Shown here piece by piece: positions 38,614-48,859 of a DNA stretch of 64,000 bases; position 1 is the stretch's first letter; every line of letters begins with the position of its first letter. The notes below the pieces were generated by a model that was not told the DNA's origin, ran no database searches, and saw nothing but the letters and a program-made list of their open reading frames with translations. The DNA lies in contig CP011265.1 in assembly GCA_000972765.1 (NCBI GenBank), forward strand, positions 496,001-560,000, read 5' to 3'. Source of the stretch: Verrucomicrobia bacterium IMCC26134. GTDB lineage: Bacteria; Verrucomicrobiota; Verrucomicrobiia; Opitutales; Opitutaceae. Both the position numbers and the translations under genes were made by a program.

Positions 38614-40701
38614 ATGAAGCATCCCCTCTTTTCACTCCCCGTATTTCTGGCGCTGCTTTCAGTGAGCGTCCCTTCATTGGCGCCGGCTGGTGAAAAGTCG
38701 TTGATTGATACGACCCGTTCGCCGCAGGCAAAGTTCTACATGCCCGATCTTGCCGACGTGCACTGGAACGGCGGCCTCCTCGGCGAACGTTTCGATGTGT
38801 GCCGTGACACGATGATCCCTCACATGTGGACCATCTTTTCGGATCCCAACCTGAGTCACGCCTGGGACAACTTTTTGATGGCCGCCGGTCTCGGTGAGGG
38901 TCGTGGCGACGGCAAACCCCATGGTCCGCCTTTCAATGACGGCGACTTGCTCAAGTGGTTTGAGGCGCTGGTTCAGATCTACGCGCTCGCCCCCACGCCC
39001 GAGCTTGACCGTCGCATGGATGACATGATCGCCGTTATCGCGAAGGCCCAGCGCGAGGACGGCTATCTGCATACCCAGAAAATCATTCCCCAGCGTCGCG
39101 GCCAGGCCGGCGCCGTCGCCAAAGAGTTCGAGGATCGCGAGCACTTCGAGACCTACAACATGGGGCACCTTATCACGACCGCGTGCCTCCACTATCGCGC
39201 CACCGGCAAGACCAACCTGCTCGATCTCGCTCGCAAGGCCGCCGACTACATCGAGCGGCTCTGCAAGGAGCACCCCGAGGAGCTCGCTCAAAATGCGATC
39301 TGTCCGTCGCACTACATGGGCGTGATCGAGCTTTACCGCATCACCCGAGACCCGCGTTACCTCGAGCTCGGCAAGCAACTCATCGAGATTCGCAGTCTTG
39401 TTCCCGATTCAGTCGGCAGTGATCACAATCAGGATCGCATGCCTTTCCGCGCGATGACCGAGGCCGTCGGCCACGCGGTGCGCGCCAACTACCTTTACGC
39501 CGGCGTTGCCGACGTCTTTGCCGAGGATGGCGACGCCTCGCTTTTCAAGACGCTCAGCACCCTCGCGGATAACGTCGCCAGCCGGAAGCTCTACGTCACC
39601 GGCATGACCGGCGCGCTCTATGATGGCGCATCGCCCGATGGCGTGGATCACACCCAGCACAAATACATCAAGACCGTCCACCAGGCCTACGGTCGAAACT
39701 ACCAGCTCCCCAATCTCACCGCCTACAACGAGACCTGCGCCACCATCGGCTACGGCCTCTGGATCTGGCGCATGCTGACTGTCACCGGCGACGCCGCCTA
39801 CACGGATCTCTTCGAGCAGACCCTCTACAACGGCGTGCTTCCCGGCATCAGCCTCGAGGGCGAACACTACTTCTACGTCAATCCGCTCAAAAAGCTCGCC
39901 GAGTTTGACGTTCCGCTTCGCTGGTCTCGCACCCGCATGGCGAATATCAAGTCGTCGTTTTGCTGCCCGCCCAATGTCGTCCGCACCATCGCCGAGGCGC
40001 ACAACTACGTTTACACACTCTCCGCCAACGCTGTCTGGGTTCATCTTTACGCCGCCAGCACCCTGGAAACCAAGTGGCTCGACGGTTCCAGCATCCGGCT
40101 CCGGCAGGAAACCGATTACCCTTGGTCTGGTGCGATCAAGCTCATCGTGGACGCCGCGCCGACCGGCCCGATTGCGCTCAAACTGCGCATCCCCGGCTGG
40201 CTTCAAGACGGCGCCGCCTCGCTCCGGATCAACGGCCAACCTTCCGACGCGCTGGTGAAGCCGGGCACCTACGCAGAGGTTTCCCGCGCCTGGAAGGCCG
40301 GCGATGTCGTGACGCTTGATCTCGGGTTCAAGCCTGTGCTGCTCGAGGCCAATCCGCTCGTCGAGGAAACCGTCAACCAGGTCGCGGTGAAATACGGTCC
40401 GCTCGTTTACTGCGTTGAGTCCAATGACCTCCCTCCCGGCGTTAACTTGAAGGACGTCGCGATCACGCTCGCCACCGGCACCGAGGGCGTCGCCTTCCAG
40501 CGCGAACGGATCGTCAACGCCGATGTGCTTACCCTCACGCTTCCCGCTGTCGCTCTGACCGGCGCCCCCTGGCAGCCCGCGCAACTTTACCGCGAGGTCC
40601 GTGCTCCGGTGGCCGCGCCGATCAAGCTGAAGCTTGTGCCCTACTACGCGTGGGGAAACCGCGGCGACACCGACATGTCCGTCTGGCTGCCCGCCCGCTG
40701 A
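38614..40701 (+). CDS. Secreted GH127 beta-L-arabinofuranosidase
   Basis: Exported enzyme of 695 residues (DUF1680/GH127) with a signal peptide (MKHPLFSLPVFLALLSVSVPSL). Characterised GH127 enzymes cut beta-L-arabinofuranose, as found in extensins and in pectin rhamnogalacturonan II, with a zinc-bound cysteine as nucleophile. The expected metal and catalytic set is present: Glu373 and Cys375 in YNETCATIG, and Cys450 and Cys451 in SSFCCPPN. The all-helical barrel is followed by beta-sandwich domains. Starting 17 bases after the kinase stop, it fits an operon. Some family members act on other L-sugars, so the substrate is probable rather than certain. Confidence 0.92.
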   Translation: MKHPLFSLPVFLALLSVSVPSLAPAGEKSLIDTTRSPQAKFYMPDLADVHWNGGLLGERFDVCRDTMIPHMWTIFSDPNLSHAWDNFLMAAGLGEGRGDGKPHGPPFNDGDLLKWFEALVQIYALAPTPELDRRMDDMIAVIAKAQREDGYLHTQKIIPQRRGQAGAVAKEFEDREHFETYNMGHLITTACLHYRATGKTNLLDLARKAADYIERLCKEHPEELAQNAICPSHYMGVIELYRITRDPRYLELGKQLIEIRSLVPDSVGSDHNQDRMPFRAMTEAVGHAVRANYLYAGVADVFAEDGDASLFKTLSTLADNVASRKLYVTGMTGALYDGASPDGVDHTQHKYIKTVHQAYGRNYQLPNLTAYNETCATIGYGLWIWRMLTVTGDAAYTDLFEQTLYNGVLPGISLEGEHYFYVNPLKKLAEFDVPLRWSRTRMANIKSSFCCPPNVVRTIAEAHNYVYTLSANAVWVHLYAASTLETKWLDGSSIRLRQETDYPWSGAIKLIVDAAPTGPIALKLRIPGWLQDGAASLRINGQPSDALVKPGTYAEVSRAWKAGDVVTLDLGFKPVLLEANPLVEETVNQVAVKYGPLVYCVESNDLPPGVNLKDVAITLATGTEGVAFQRERIVNADVLTLTLPAVALTGAPWQPAQLYREVRAPVAAPIKLKLVPYYAWGNRGDTDMSVWLPAR

Positions 40702-40743
40702 TTTTTCACCCCGCAAACCCCGCCCAAAATCCCACCCAACTCT

Positions 40744-42030
40744 ATGAGCTCCACTGCCCCAGTCCCAGCCCCCCCCGTCATCACCCGCCAGCAATGGAAA
40801 TGGTCCGCCCTCGCGGGCATGGCCTCCTACCTCGACGCCGGCTCCATCGTCGGCCTCGGCGTCGGCATGGTTAACTTTAAAAAAGCCTTCGCTCTCTCCA
40901 ACGGCGAGGTCGGCTTTCTCGCCGCCATTGGTCCCAATGCCATCGGTTGCGCCGTCGGCGCCATCGTCGGCGGCTGGCTGGGCGACAAACTCGGCCGCAA
41001 GCGCATCTATCAGTTCGATCTCATTGTTTACGCCATCGGTATCCTGCTCGCCGCCTTCGCGGTGAACAGCACGATGTTGATGATAGGCACCATCATCGTA
41101 GGACTTGCCGTCGGCGCCGATGTGCCCACCTCGCTCGCTCTTGTTGGTGAGTTCGCGCCGGACAAGGCTCGCGGAAAGCTCCTCGGCTTTACCCAGATCG
41201 CCTGGTGCCTCGGCCCGGTCGTCGTCTTCGTGATGGCCGCCCTGTTCGGCACCTTCCTTTCGCCCGAGCATCAGCTGCTGGGAACACGCATCGTGCTTCT
41301 GCACCTCTTCGTCGTTGCTCTCGTCACTTGGGCACTGCGCCAAGGCCTGACCGAGTCGGCCCGCTGGAAAGAGGCCGCGACCTCCACCACCGTAGTCCGT
41401 CAGCGCATTGGTGCGCTCTTCTCCGGGCAAAATCTACGCGCCCTTATTTGGACCGCCGCCATCTACCTCTTTTGGAATCTCGCCGCCGGCACCGCCGGCC
41501 TTTTCAATCCCTACATCATCGAGACACTCAAGGCCGGTGGTCCCGTGGCCAGCGTGCTGCTTTCGTGCTCGGGTTTCGTGATCGCGATGGTCGTCACGGT
41601 ATTGGTTTTCATGCCTCACTCCGACGGCAGTTATAAAACCCGCCGCCTCATGTGGGGCATCGGCGCGATCGTCCAGGTCACAGCCTACGCCATCCTTCTT
41701 TTCCTGCCTTTCAGTATCCCGGTCGTGCTCGCCAATATCCTGCTCTTCTCGGCCGGCGGCGCACTCGCGGGCGAGGCTTTCTACAAGGTTTTCAGCCAGG
41801 AGTTGTTCCCCACCATGCTGCGTAGCACCGCCCAGGGAATCACCTTTGGCGTGGCCCGCGTCATCCTCGGGGTCTGGAGCTTTTTTGTGCCCATGCTCGC
41901 GGAGAAAGGAATCGGCCAGATCGCCGGCCTGTTAACCCTCTTCCTCGCCATCAGCGGCGGCGTCGGCTTCTTCTTCATGCCCGACACCTCCGGCAAATCC
42001 CTTGAACAGATCGAGGCCGAGCGTTCCTGA
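40744..42030 (+). CDS. MFS transporter, sugar-porter-like
   Basis: A 428-residue membrane protein with twelve predicted helices. The first-loop signature GGWLGDKLGRKRIYQ (between helices 2 and 3), the GADVPTSLALVGEFAPDKARGK loop between helices 4 and 5, and the repeat at TESARW resemble the sugar porter and aromatic-acid porter families. It sits between a secreted arabinofuranosidase and a cytoplasmic-looking rhamnosidase, so it may import an oligosaccharide or glycoside that is cleaved inside the cell. The start ATG at 40744 follows 42 bases after the GH127 stop. Confidence 0.88.
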   Translation: MSSTAPVPAPPVITRQQWKWSALAGMASYLDAGSIVGLGVGMVNFKKAFALSNGEVGFLAAIGPNAIGCAVGAIVGGWLGDKLGRKRIYQFDLIVYAIGILLAAFAVNSTMLMIGTIIVGLAVGADVPTSLALVGEFAPDKARGKLLGFTQIAWCLGPVVVFVMAALFGTFLSPEHQLLGTRIVLLHLFVVALVTWALRQGLTESARWKEAATSTTVVRQRIGALFSGQNLRALIWTAAIYLFWNLAAGTAGLFNPYIIETLKAGGPVASVLLSCSGFVIAMVVTVLVFMPHSDGSYKTRRLMWGIGAIVQVTAYAILLFLPFSIPVVLANILLFSAGGALAGEAFYKVFSQELFPTMLRSTAQGITFGVARVILGVWSFFVPMLAEKGIGQIAGLLTLFLAISGGVGFFFMPDTSGKSLEQIEAERS

Positions 42031-42032
42031 AA

Positions 42033-44744
42033 ATGAGCTCATCGGTCACCCGGATCGCGCTTTTGCGCTGCGAATATTTGGTCGAGCCGCTCGGCCTTGA
42101 CGAACGTGCGCCGCGCCTGAGCTGGCAGCTGGATTCGGATCGCCGTGGTGCCCGCCAAATGGCCTGCCGTGTGCGTGTCGCCTCTTCGGCGGCTAAGCTC
42201 GCGGCAGGTCAGGCCGACCGCTGGGACAGCGGCCTCGTCGAGAGTGATCGGACGACGCATGTTGTCTATGCGGGCACGCCGTTGTGTTCCCGCGAAGTGT
42301 GTTTCTGGCGCGTTGAGGTCATCGACGAGACCGGAGCCACGGTTCGCTCCTCGCCCGCCCGATGGACGATGGGGCTTCTGGAGAAATCCGACTGGTCCGC
42401 CCGCTGGATCGCCGCCGATTCCGAGATAATCCGTCGCGATCCTGGCGCCACCGCGCCGACGCTTCTGGAGCCCGGCACGCCCGCTGTCTTCCGTCGCGAG
42501 TTCGACCTGCCTTCCGCCGTCGCGCGTGCCACCGTTTACGCCACCGCGCGCGGCCTCTTCACGCTCACGGCGAACACTCGCGATATCGGTTCCGATCTCT
42601 TCGCCCCCGAGTGGACTGACTACGACAAACGCATCCAATACCGCACCTACGATGTGACGTCCTTGCTCACCGCCGGCCGCAACTCGCTCGCCGCCACGCT
42701 CGGCGACGGTTGGTGGACCGGCTACGTCGGCTGGCAGGAAACACGCGCCCGCTACGGCTCGTTGGAGAACTCGTTGCTCGTCCAGCTTGAGGTCGAGCTC
42801 ACCGATGGAACCCGCCTCACCCTCGGCACCGACGGCGGCTGGCAGTGCGCCACCGGTCCGATTCTTGCGTCCGATTTCATGATGGGCGAAATCTACGACG
42901 CCCGGCGCTCGCCGCACGATTGGCTCGCGGCCCGCGAGGTCGCGGCGCCCGACGTTCCGCTCGTTGCCCAGCGCGGCGAGCCCGTTGCCATCACGGAGGA
43001 GCGCGCACCGGTTTCCAGCAACGAAATCTCGCCTGGCGTCTGGATCTACGACCTCGGCCAGAATATCTCCGGCTTCGCCCGTCTCCGCCTGCGCAACCTT
43101 CCGGCCGGCACGCGGCTGACCGTCCGCCACGGAGAACGCCTCAGCCCCGACGGCACGCTTTACGTCGAGAATTTGCGTCGCGCCAAGGCCACCGACATTT
43201 ACGTCACTCGCGGGGACGCCGAGGAGGTTTATCAGCCGCACTTCACCTTCCACGGATTCCAGTTTATCGAGCTCACCGGCCACCCGGGAACGCCGTCCGC
43301 CGACGTCGTCACCGGTTGTGTCATTCATTCCGCCACGCCGCCCGCCGGCCACTTCGAGTGCTCGCACGCCGGCGTGAATCGCCTCTGGCTCAATGGTCTC
43401 TGGTCACAGAAGGACAACTTCCTCTCCGTGCCCACCGATTGTCCGCAGCGGGACGAACGCCTCGGCTGGATGGGCGATGCCCAGGTTTTCCTCCGCACCG
43501 CGTCCTACAACATGGATGTGGCCGCCTTCTTCACCAAGTGGATGATCGACGTCGAGGATGCGCAGACGCCCGAGGGTATTTTCCCTGACGTCGCTCCTCG
43601 TCTGCGTGAGGGTGAAAACTTCATCGGCTTGGGAAATCTCGGCGGCGCCGCGGCCTGGGCGGACGCGGGCGTCATCATCCCGCACACCCTCTGGCGCGTT
43701 TACGGCGACCGCCGTATTCTTGAGCGTCACTACGGCGCGATGGTGAAGTGGGTGGATTGGATCGCCTCGCACAATCCCGGCGGCCTGCGCCTCAATCAAC
43801 TCGCCAACAACTACGGCGACTGGCTCTGCATCCCCAGTGACACCACCTTCGGCACGCATTCGCCGATGAAAAACCTGCTCGCCACGGCCTACTGGGCGGA
43901 CGACTGCACTAGGCTCGCCCAGATCGCCCGCGAGCTCGGCCGCGATGCGGATGCGGTCCGCTTCACCGCGATGTTCGAAAAGGTCCGCTCGGCTTTTCAA
44001 AACGAGTGGCTGCTGCCCGACGGCCAGCTCGCGGTCGAAACCCAGACCGCTTATCTGCTCGCCCTCGCCTTCGATCTGCTTCCCGCCGGTGTGCGAGCCC
44101 GCTCCGCCGATCGCCTCGTCGCCAATATCCGCGACCTCGACTGGCATCTCAGCACCGGCTTCGTCGGCATCAGCCACCTCAACCCGCAGCTCACGCTCGC
44201 GGGCCATGCCGATACCGCCTACAAACTGCTGCTGCGCGACGATTATCCTTCGTGGCTTTATCCGGTGAAACACGGCGCAACCACGATCTGGGAGCGTTGG
44301 AACGGCTGGACGCATGCCGAGGGCTTCTTCAACCCGCACATGAACTCGCTTAACCACTACTCGCTTGGCTCGGTCGGCGAGTGGCTGTTCCGCCATGTCG
44401 CCGGCATCGAACTCGACCCGGAAAAACCCGGGTTTCAGCATTTCATCCTTCGCCCGTTCATCCGCGATGGCCTCGACCACGCTCGCGCGACCTACCGCAC
44501 GCTCCACGGCGAGATCCTCAGCGCGTGGAAACGCGAGGGTGATCATGTCACCTGGCAAATCCGCGTGCCCGCCAATTGCACCGCGCGTGTTTATATTCCG
44601 AGCGAGGCCGGCACCGCCGTCGAAAGCGACGGGCTCGCTATCAACGCCCGTGAAGAGGGCTTCGCCGTGATCGATCAAGCACCGTCCGGCAGCTATACGT
44701 TTACCAGCACCTGCCGCGGCTTAAGCCCTGTTTCCCTTTTATGA
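42033..44744 (+). CDS. GH78 alpha-L-rhamnosidase without a signal peptide
   Basis: A 903-residue enzyme that removes terminal alpha-L-rhamnose. Domain order is typical: Bac_rhamnosid_N, rhamnosid, the (alpha/alpha)6 barrel and a C-terminal beta-domain. The barrel carries [23 protein letters not shown] (general-acid region), ANNYGDWL and [12 protein letters not shown]. Unlike the other glycosidases of the operon, its N-terminus ([15 protein letters not shown]) has no signal peptide, so it likely works in the cytoplasm on imported glycosides, for example those brought in by the MFS carrier encoded just before it (2-base gap). The stop overlaps the RraA gene. Confidence 0.93.
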   Translation: MSSSVTRIALLRCEYLVEPLGLDERAPRLSWQLDSDRRGARQMACRVRVASSAAKLAAGQADRWDSGLVESDRTTHVVYAGTPLCSREVCFWRVEVIDETGATVRSSPARWTMGLLEKSDWSARWIAADSEIIRRDPGATAPTLLEPGTPAVFRREFDLPSAVARATVYATARGLFTLTANTRDIGSDLFAPEWTDYDKRIQYRTYDVTSLLTAGRNSLAATLGDGWWTGYVGWQETRARYGSLENSLLVQLEVELTDGTRLTLGTDGGWQCATGPILASDFMMGEIYDARRSPHDWLAAREVAAPDVPLVAQRGEPVAITEERAPVSSNEISPGVWIYDLGQNISGFARLRLRNLPAGTRLTVRHGERLSPDGTLYVENLRRAKATDIYVTRGDAEEVYQPHFTFHGFQFIELTGHPGTPSADVVTGCVIHSATPPAGHFECSHAGVNRLWLNGLWSQKDNFLSVPTDCPQRDERLGWMGDAQVFLRTASYNMDVAAFFTKWMIDVEDAQTPEGIFPDVAPRLREGENFIGLGNLGGAAAWADAGVIIPHTLWRVYGDRRILERHYGAMVKWVDWIASHNPGGLRLNQLANNYGDWLCIPSDTTFGTHSPMKNLLATAYWADDCTRLAQIARELGRDADAVRFTAMFEKVRSAFQNEWLLPDGQLAVETQTAYLLALAFDLLPAGVRARSADRLVANIRDLDWHLSTGFVGISHLNPQLTLAGHADTAYKLLLRDDYPSWLYPVKHGATTIWERWNGWTHAEGFFNPHMNSLNHYSLGSVGEWLFRHVAGIELDPEKPGFQHFILRPFIRDGLDHARATYRTLHGEILSAWKREGDHVTWQIRVPANCTARVYIPSEAGTAVESDGLAINAREEGFAVIDQAPSGSYTFTSTCRGLSPVSLL

Positions 44745-45409
44745 ATGCCGAATGGAAGTCTGACGAGGAACTCTTCGCGCTGATGCGGCGCGAACTCTAT
44801 ACCCCGGTTGTAGGCGACATCCTCGACGCGCTCGGCCGCTACCACCAGTTCCTGCCGCAGCCGGTTCAGCCTCTGCGCGAGGCAATGACCATCGCGGGCC
44901 GGGCCATGCCGGTGTTGATGATCGATGTCCATGGCCCCCAACAAAAGCCTTTCGGCCTCCTGACCGAGGCGCTTGACGACCTTCGACCCGGCGAGGTTTG
45001 GGTCTGCGGTGGAGGGGCGATGCGCTGCGCCTACTGGGGCGAGTTGCTTACCGCCACCTCGCGAACTCGTGGTGCGGTCGGCGCGGTGGTGGACGGCTTT
45101 CATCGTGATACCAGACAAGTCTTGGAGCAGGACTGGCCGGTTTTTTCTCGCGGCCGGTTTGCCCAGGATTCCTCGGTGCGCACCGCTGTGGCGAACTTCC
45201 GGTGCCCCATCGAAATCGGCGGGGTGTGGATCGAGCCGGGCGACCTTGTATTCGGCGACCTCGATGGTGTCGTCATTGTGCCGCGTGCCCTCGAGGCGGA
45301 GGTTATTCCGCGTGCGCTTGCCAAGGCTCGGGGCGAAAAAGTGGTTCGCGGTGCGATCGAAGGCGGCATGAGCGCGACCGCTGCGTTCAAGAAATTCGGC
45401 ATACTCTAA
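44741..45409 (+). CDS. RraA-family aldolase/decarboxylase
   Basis: A 222-residue protein of the RraA/HMG-aldolase superfamily. These class II enzymes cleave or decarboxylate 2-oxo acids such as 4-hydroxy-4-methyl-2-oxoglutarate or oxaloacetate. The family core is present: [17 protein letters not shown] and [17 protein letters not shown], with the arginine and aspartate that bind the substrate and metal. It overlaps the GH78 stop (ATGA). In this setting it could split a 2-keto-3-deoxy acid sugar made by one of the dehydratases downstream into pyruvate and an aldehyde, but it might also be a simple oxaloacetate decarboxylase-like protein. Confidence 0.85.
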   Translation: MNAEWKSDEELFALMRRELYTPVVGDILDALGRYHQFLPQPVQPLREAMTIAGRAMPVLMIDVHGPQQKPFGLLTEALDDLRPGEVWVCGGGAMRCAYWGELLTATSRTRGAVGAVVDGFHRDTRQVLEQDWPVFSRGRFAQDSSVRTAVANFRCPIEIGGVWIEPGDLVFGDLDGVVIVPRALEAEVIPRALAKARGEKVVRGAIEGGMSATAAFKKFGIL

Positions 45410-45425
45410 TTAACCGCCTCCGCTC

Positions 45426-45761
45426 ATGTCCGCCCGTTGCTTTCAAATCCACCCCTTGGATAACGTCGCGACACTGCTCGATGACGCGCCTTCCGGACCG
45501 CTCGCCTTGCTTGGCAATTCCACCGGCGGGCCTCTTTCCGCCCGCGAATCGATCGCGCGAGGCCACAAGATCGCCTTGGTCGATCTCGCGACCGGTTCAG
45601 CCGTGCTGAAGTTTGGCGTTCGCATCGGCCGCGCCACCCGCCCGATAGCGCGCGGCGACTGGGTGCACCTGCACAATCTGGCGAGTGACGTCGACCTCCG
45701 CTCCGGCACGCTCGACCTGCACACCGGAGCGCCCACGGACACGGATTCTGCCTATGTCTGA
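45426..45761 (+). CDS. UxaA-type dehydratase, small SAF-domain subunit
   Basis: A 111-residue protein corresponding to the N-terminal SAF domain of altronate and galactarate dehydratases ([13 protein letters not shown], later [13 protein letters not shown]). In several members the SAF part is a separate subunit, as in altronate-type dehydratases and in sulfolactate sulfo-lyase. The gene overlaps the large subunit by 8 bases, so the two form one enzyme. The likely reaction is dehydration of an aldonic acid to a 2-keto-3-deoxy acid. Confidence 0.85.
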   Translation: MSARCFQIHPLDNVATLLDDAPSGPLALLGNSTGGPLSARESIARGHKIALVDLATGSAVLKFGVRIGRATRPIARGDWVHLHNLASDVDLRSGTLDLHTGAPTDTDSAYV

Positions 45762-46971
45762 TGCTGGCAACTACGCACCATGGACCGGATTTCTGCGACC
45801 TGACGGTCGCAAGGGAGTGCGTAATCTCGTGCTTGTTGTCTACACCGTCGAGTGCGCCCAGCACGTCGCGCACGCGATCGCCGCCCACGAGGAGGATGTG
45901 CAGGTCATCGGCTTTCCCGGATGTTATGACAACGCCTACGCGATCCGACTTATGCTCGCGTTGGCCCGCCATCCCAATGTCGGCGCGGTGCTCGCGGTCG
46001 GCCTTGGCTGCGAATATACCCAGCCGGAAAAAATCGCCGCCACTGTGGCCGCCTCGGGGCGTCCGGCCGAGTGGTTCTTTATCCAGCAACAGGGAGGCAC
46101 CGTCCGCTCCATCGCCGCCGGCAAGGAGCACGTTCGCCGACTTCGGGCCCGTATCCGCGCCGAGGCGGTTGCCGTGCCGATGACGCTTGCCGATCTCGTG
46201 ATCGGCGCTGAGTGCGGCGGGTCCGATGGAAGTTCCGGTCTCGCGGGCAATCCCGTGGTCGGGGCGTGCTTTGATTTACTCGTCGCCGCCGGTGGGCGTG
46301 CGGTTTTTGAGGAAACCGTCGAGATGATCGGACTGCGCGACCACTTGCTGTCCCGCGCAGCCACGCCTGAGGCTGCCCGCCAGCTTGCGGCGGCCTACGA
46401 CAAGGCTGAGACCTATTGCCGCGAGGTCCGGCAGTTCTCCGTCTCGCCGGGTAATTTCGCCGGCGGTCTCACCACCATCGAAGAGAAGAGTCTGGGCGCT
46501 TTCGCCAAGGGCGGAACGCAGCCGATTCAGGGCATCATCAAAGTATCCGAGGCTCCACCGCGGCCCGGCCTCTGGATTATGGACAGTGTTCCTGATTCCC
46601 ACTTCATGCAGTTCGGCTATACCAATCCGAACGACACCGAGGGCATCATCGATTTGATCAGCGCTGGCGCCCAAGTAGTGCTCTTCGTGACCGGACGCGG
46701 CAGCGTGATCGGCAGTCCGGTTGCCCCGCTGCTCAAGGTCACTGGCAACAGCGCCACCTTCCGGGCTCTCTCTGATGACATGGACTTTGATGCCGGACGC
46801 GTGCTCTCCGGTGAAGTCACCCTCGAGCAGGCGGGACGCGAGTTGCTGCAGCTCGTGCGCGACACGGCGGCGGGAGCCATGAGCCAGCCGGAACGTCTCG
46901 GTCATCGTGAGTATTTCATTATGTATAAACATCAGGATACCCCGGCGCTCGCCGCCGGCTGCCGCGCATGA
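45754..46971 (+). CDS. UxaA-type dehydratase, large catalytic subunit
   Basis: A 405-residue protein matching the C-terminal catalytic domain of UxaA family hydro-lyases: [17 protein letters not shown] near the start, [44 protein letters not shown] and the conserved [26 protein letters not shown]. These proteins use Fe or Mn to dehydrate acid sugars. The substrate cannot be read; a sulfolactate lyase is less likely because no sulfonate gene is nearby. It uses the ATG at 45754; its stop overlaps the SDR start. Confidence 0.88.
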   Translation: MSDAGNYAPWTGFLRPDGRKGVRNLVLVVYTVECAQHVAHAIAAHEEDVQVIGFPGCYDNAYAIRLMLALARHPNVGAVLAVGLGCEYTQPEKIAATVAASGRPAEWFFIQQQGGTVRSIAAGKEHVRRLRARIRAEAVAVPMTLADLVIGAECGGSDGSSGLAGNPVVGACFDLLVAAGGRAVFEETVEMIGLRDHLLSRAATPEAARQLAAAYDKAETYCREVRQFSVSPGNFAGGLTTIEEKSLGAFAKGGTQPIQGIIKVSEAPPRPGLWIMDSVPDSHFMQFGYTNPNDTEGIIDLISAGAQVVLFVTGRGSVIGSPVAPLLKVTGNSATFRALSDDMDFDAGRVLSGEVTLEQAGRELLQLVRDTAAGAMSQPERLGHREYFIMYKHQDTPALAAGCRA

Positions 46972-47729
46972 ACTCCTCCGCCTTTAATCTCTCCCAACAA
47001 ACCGCCTTGATCACCGGCGGCGGCACCGGCCTCGGTTTCGGTGTCGCCCGCTGCCTTGTCGCCTCGGGGGCGCGAGTCGTCCTCGTCGGCCGCCGTGCGG
47101 ATGAACTCGGGCAGGCCTGCGCCGCTCTCGGGCCGTCCGCCCTCGCGTTGCCGGGCGACATCACGGATTTGGAAAGTGTTCCTCGACTCGCCGCCGAGGC
47201 GGAGCGGCTCGCGGGACCGATTTCGATTCTGGTTAACAACGCCGGCATCCACCTCAAAAAACTCGCGGTCGATACGACGGACAATGAGTTCGATCGCGTC
47301 ATGCAGACCCACCTCAACGGTGCCTTCGCGCTTACGCGCGAGGTCGGGCGGCGAATGCTTGAGCGCAAACATGGGAGCATCATTTTCATGGCCTCGATGG
47401 CCTCCTTCATCGGCATGCCGCGCATCGTCGCCTACTCGGCGGCCAAGAGCGCCTACGTCGGCGTGGTGCGCACGCTCTCGACCGAGTGGGGCGGCCAGGG
47501 CGTGCGGGTAAACGCAATCGCGCCGGGCTGGATCGCCTCTCCGATGCTTGATCAGGCTCTTTCCGGTGATCCGGAGCGCAAGGCCAAGATCCTCGGCCGC
47601 ATCCCTGCGGGCGGATTCGGCGAGCCTAACGACATCGGCTGGGCGGCCGTTTACCTTTGCTCACCCGCCGCGAAATACGTCAACGGCGTCGTGCTGCCCG
47701 TCGATGGTGGCGCGGCGGAGAGTTTCTGA
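46968..47729 (+). CDS. Short-chain dehydrogenase/reductase (SDR)
   Basis: A 253-residue NAD(P)-dependent oxidoreductase. The cofactor motif [10 protein letters not shown] lies in the first beta-alpha unit, NNAG follows near residue 90, and the catalytic set is SMASFIG...YSAAK. The tail [16 protein letters not shown] is typical of classical SDRs related to gluconate 5-dehydrogenase and KduD. In the operon it may oxidise or reduce an acid sugar or its 2-keto-3-deoxy product. It starts inside the previous stop (ATGA). Confidence 0.9.
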   Translation: MNSSAFNLSQQTALITGGGTGLGFGVARCLVASGARVVLVGRRADELGQACAALGPSALALPGDITDLESVPRLAAEAERLAGPISILVNNAGIHLKKLAVDTTDNEFDRVMQTHLNGAFALTREVGRRMLERKHGSIIFMASMASFIGMPRIVAYSAAKSAYVGVVRTLSTEWGGQGVRVNAIAPGWIASPMLDQALSGDPERKAKILGRIPAGGFGEPNDIGWAAVYLCSPAAKYVNGVVLPVDGGAAESF

Positions 47730-47746
47730 TCCTGCCGAGAGCGACC

Positions 47747-48859
47747 ATGAAGATCACCGGCCTTACTCCCTTTATTCTGCACGCACCGGTCACACGCGGT
47801 GGCATTGCCGATAGCACCCACCGTATCACGCATTGGGGGGCGCCGGGCGTCGCCATCCAAGCTGACAATGGTCTTGTGGGTTACGGTTTTTCAGGCACCC
47901 ACGCTCACCTGCCGACGGATCGTCTGATCGTGGATTGCGCCATTCACAGTTACGGCCCGCTGCTCCTGGGCGAGGACCCGCGCGAAGTCCGCGCGCTTTG
48001 GGAAAAGCTGCACAAGCACCCGCCTGTCCAGTGGGTCGGCCGGAGCGGTATCACCCATCTAGCCCTCGGGGCCATCGATATCGCGCTCTGGGACCTGAAG
48101 GCAAAAGCCGCCGGTCTTCCCCTCTGGAAACTCCTCGGAGGCTCCGCTTCCAAAAAAGTCGAGGCCTACAACACCGACGGGGGCTGGCTTAACTGGCCGC
48201 TCGAAACCCTGGTGTCCGATTGCAAACGCATGGTTGAGACCGAGGGTTATCGCGCGGTTAAAATCAAGGTCGGCAGCCCGGATATTTCCACCGACCTGCG
48301 GCGTCTCGCCGCCGTGCGCGAAGCACTCGGCCCGGATGTCCGGATCATGACCGATGCCAACGGAAAACTCACCTTGCCGGAAGCCATCCGTCTCGGCCGT
48401 CGTCTTGCCGATTTCGATATCGTCTGGTTCGAGGAACCGACCACCTTTGACGACGTGATCGCGCACCGCCGTCTGGCCGAGGCCATCGAAACCCCCATCG
48501 CCCTCGGCGAGCAGTTGTATCTCGCGCATCAATTTCGCGATTTTATCCACGCGGGTGCGGTCCACTTTGTTCAACCCGACGTCGTTCGCCTGGCCGGAAT
48601 CACCGAGTTCTGGCAGGTTGCCGACCTCGCGCACAGTTACAGCCTGCCGGTTGTTCCCCACGTAGGCGACATGTGCCAGGTGCACCAGCACCTCTGTTTC
48701 GCCCATCCGGCCTGCCGGCTGCTCGAATACATCCCCTGGCTCCGTGATTGGATGCTGCATCCCGCGCAGATTCAGGATGGATATTATGTCGCACCGGAAG
48801 CACCCGGTGCCGGCATGGAGCCGACGCAGGAGGCCCTCGCTAAAATCAACCGCTTATGA
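47747..48859 (+). CDS. Enolase-superfamily (mandelate racemase/muconate lactonizing type) acid-sugar dehydratase
   Basis: A 370-residue barrel enzyme. Active-site residues: KxK at Lys172-Lys174 (VKIKVG), metal ligands Asp203 (DANG), Glu229 (FEEP) and Glu255 (LGEQ), then Asp278 and His305 (VPHVGDM) forming the His-Asp dyad of the mandelate racemase subgroup. This set is used by acid-sugar dehydratases such as those for rhamnonate, fuconate, galactarate and talarate, which make 2-keto-3-deoxy acids. It lies 17 bases after the SDR and its stop overlaps the RuBisCO-like gene start. The exact sugar acid is unknown. Confidence 0.9.
   Translation: MKITGLTPFILHAPVTRGGIADSTHRITHWGAPGVAIQADNGLVGYGFSGTHAHLPTDRLIVDCAIHSYGPLLLGEDPREVRALWEKLHKHPPVQWVGRSGITHLALGAIDIALWDLKAKAAGLPLWKLLGGSASKKVEAYNTDGGWLNWPLETLVSDCKRMVETEGYRAVKIKVGSPDISTDLRRLAAVREALGPDVRIMTDANGKLTLPEAIRLGRRLADFDIVWFEEPTTFDDVIAHRRLAEAIETPIALGEQLYLAHQFRDFIHAGAVHFVQPDVVRLAGITEFWQVADLAHSYSLPVVPHVGDMCQVHQHLCFAHPACRLLEYIPWLRDWMLHPAQIQDGYYVAPEAPGAGMEPTQEALAKINRL

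Noticed and set aside
45426-46971. Sulfolactate sulfo-lyase (SuyAB-like) reading of the split UxaA pair
   Set aside because: The two-subunit layout fits, but no sulfonate import or metabolism gene is nearby, while acid-sugar enzymes surround it; kept only as a weak alternative.
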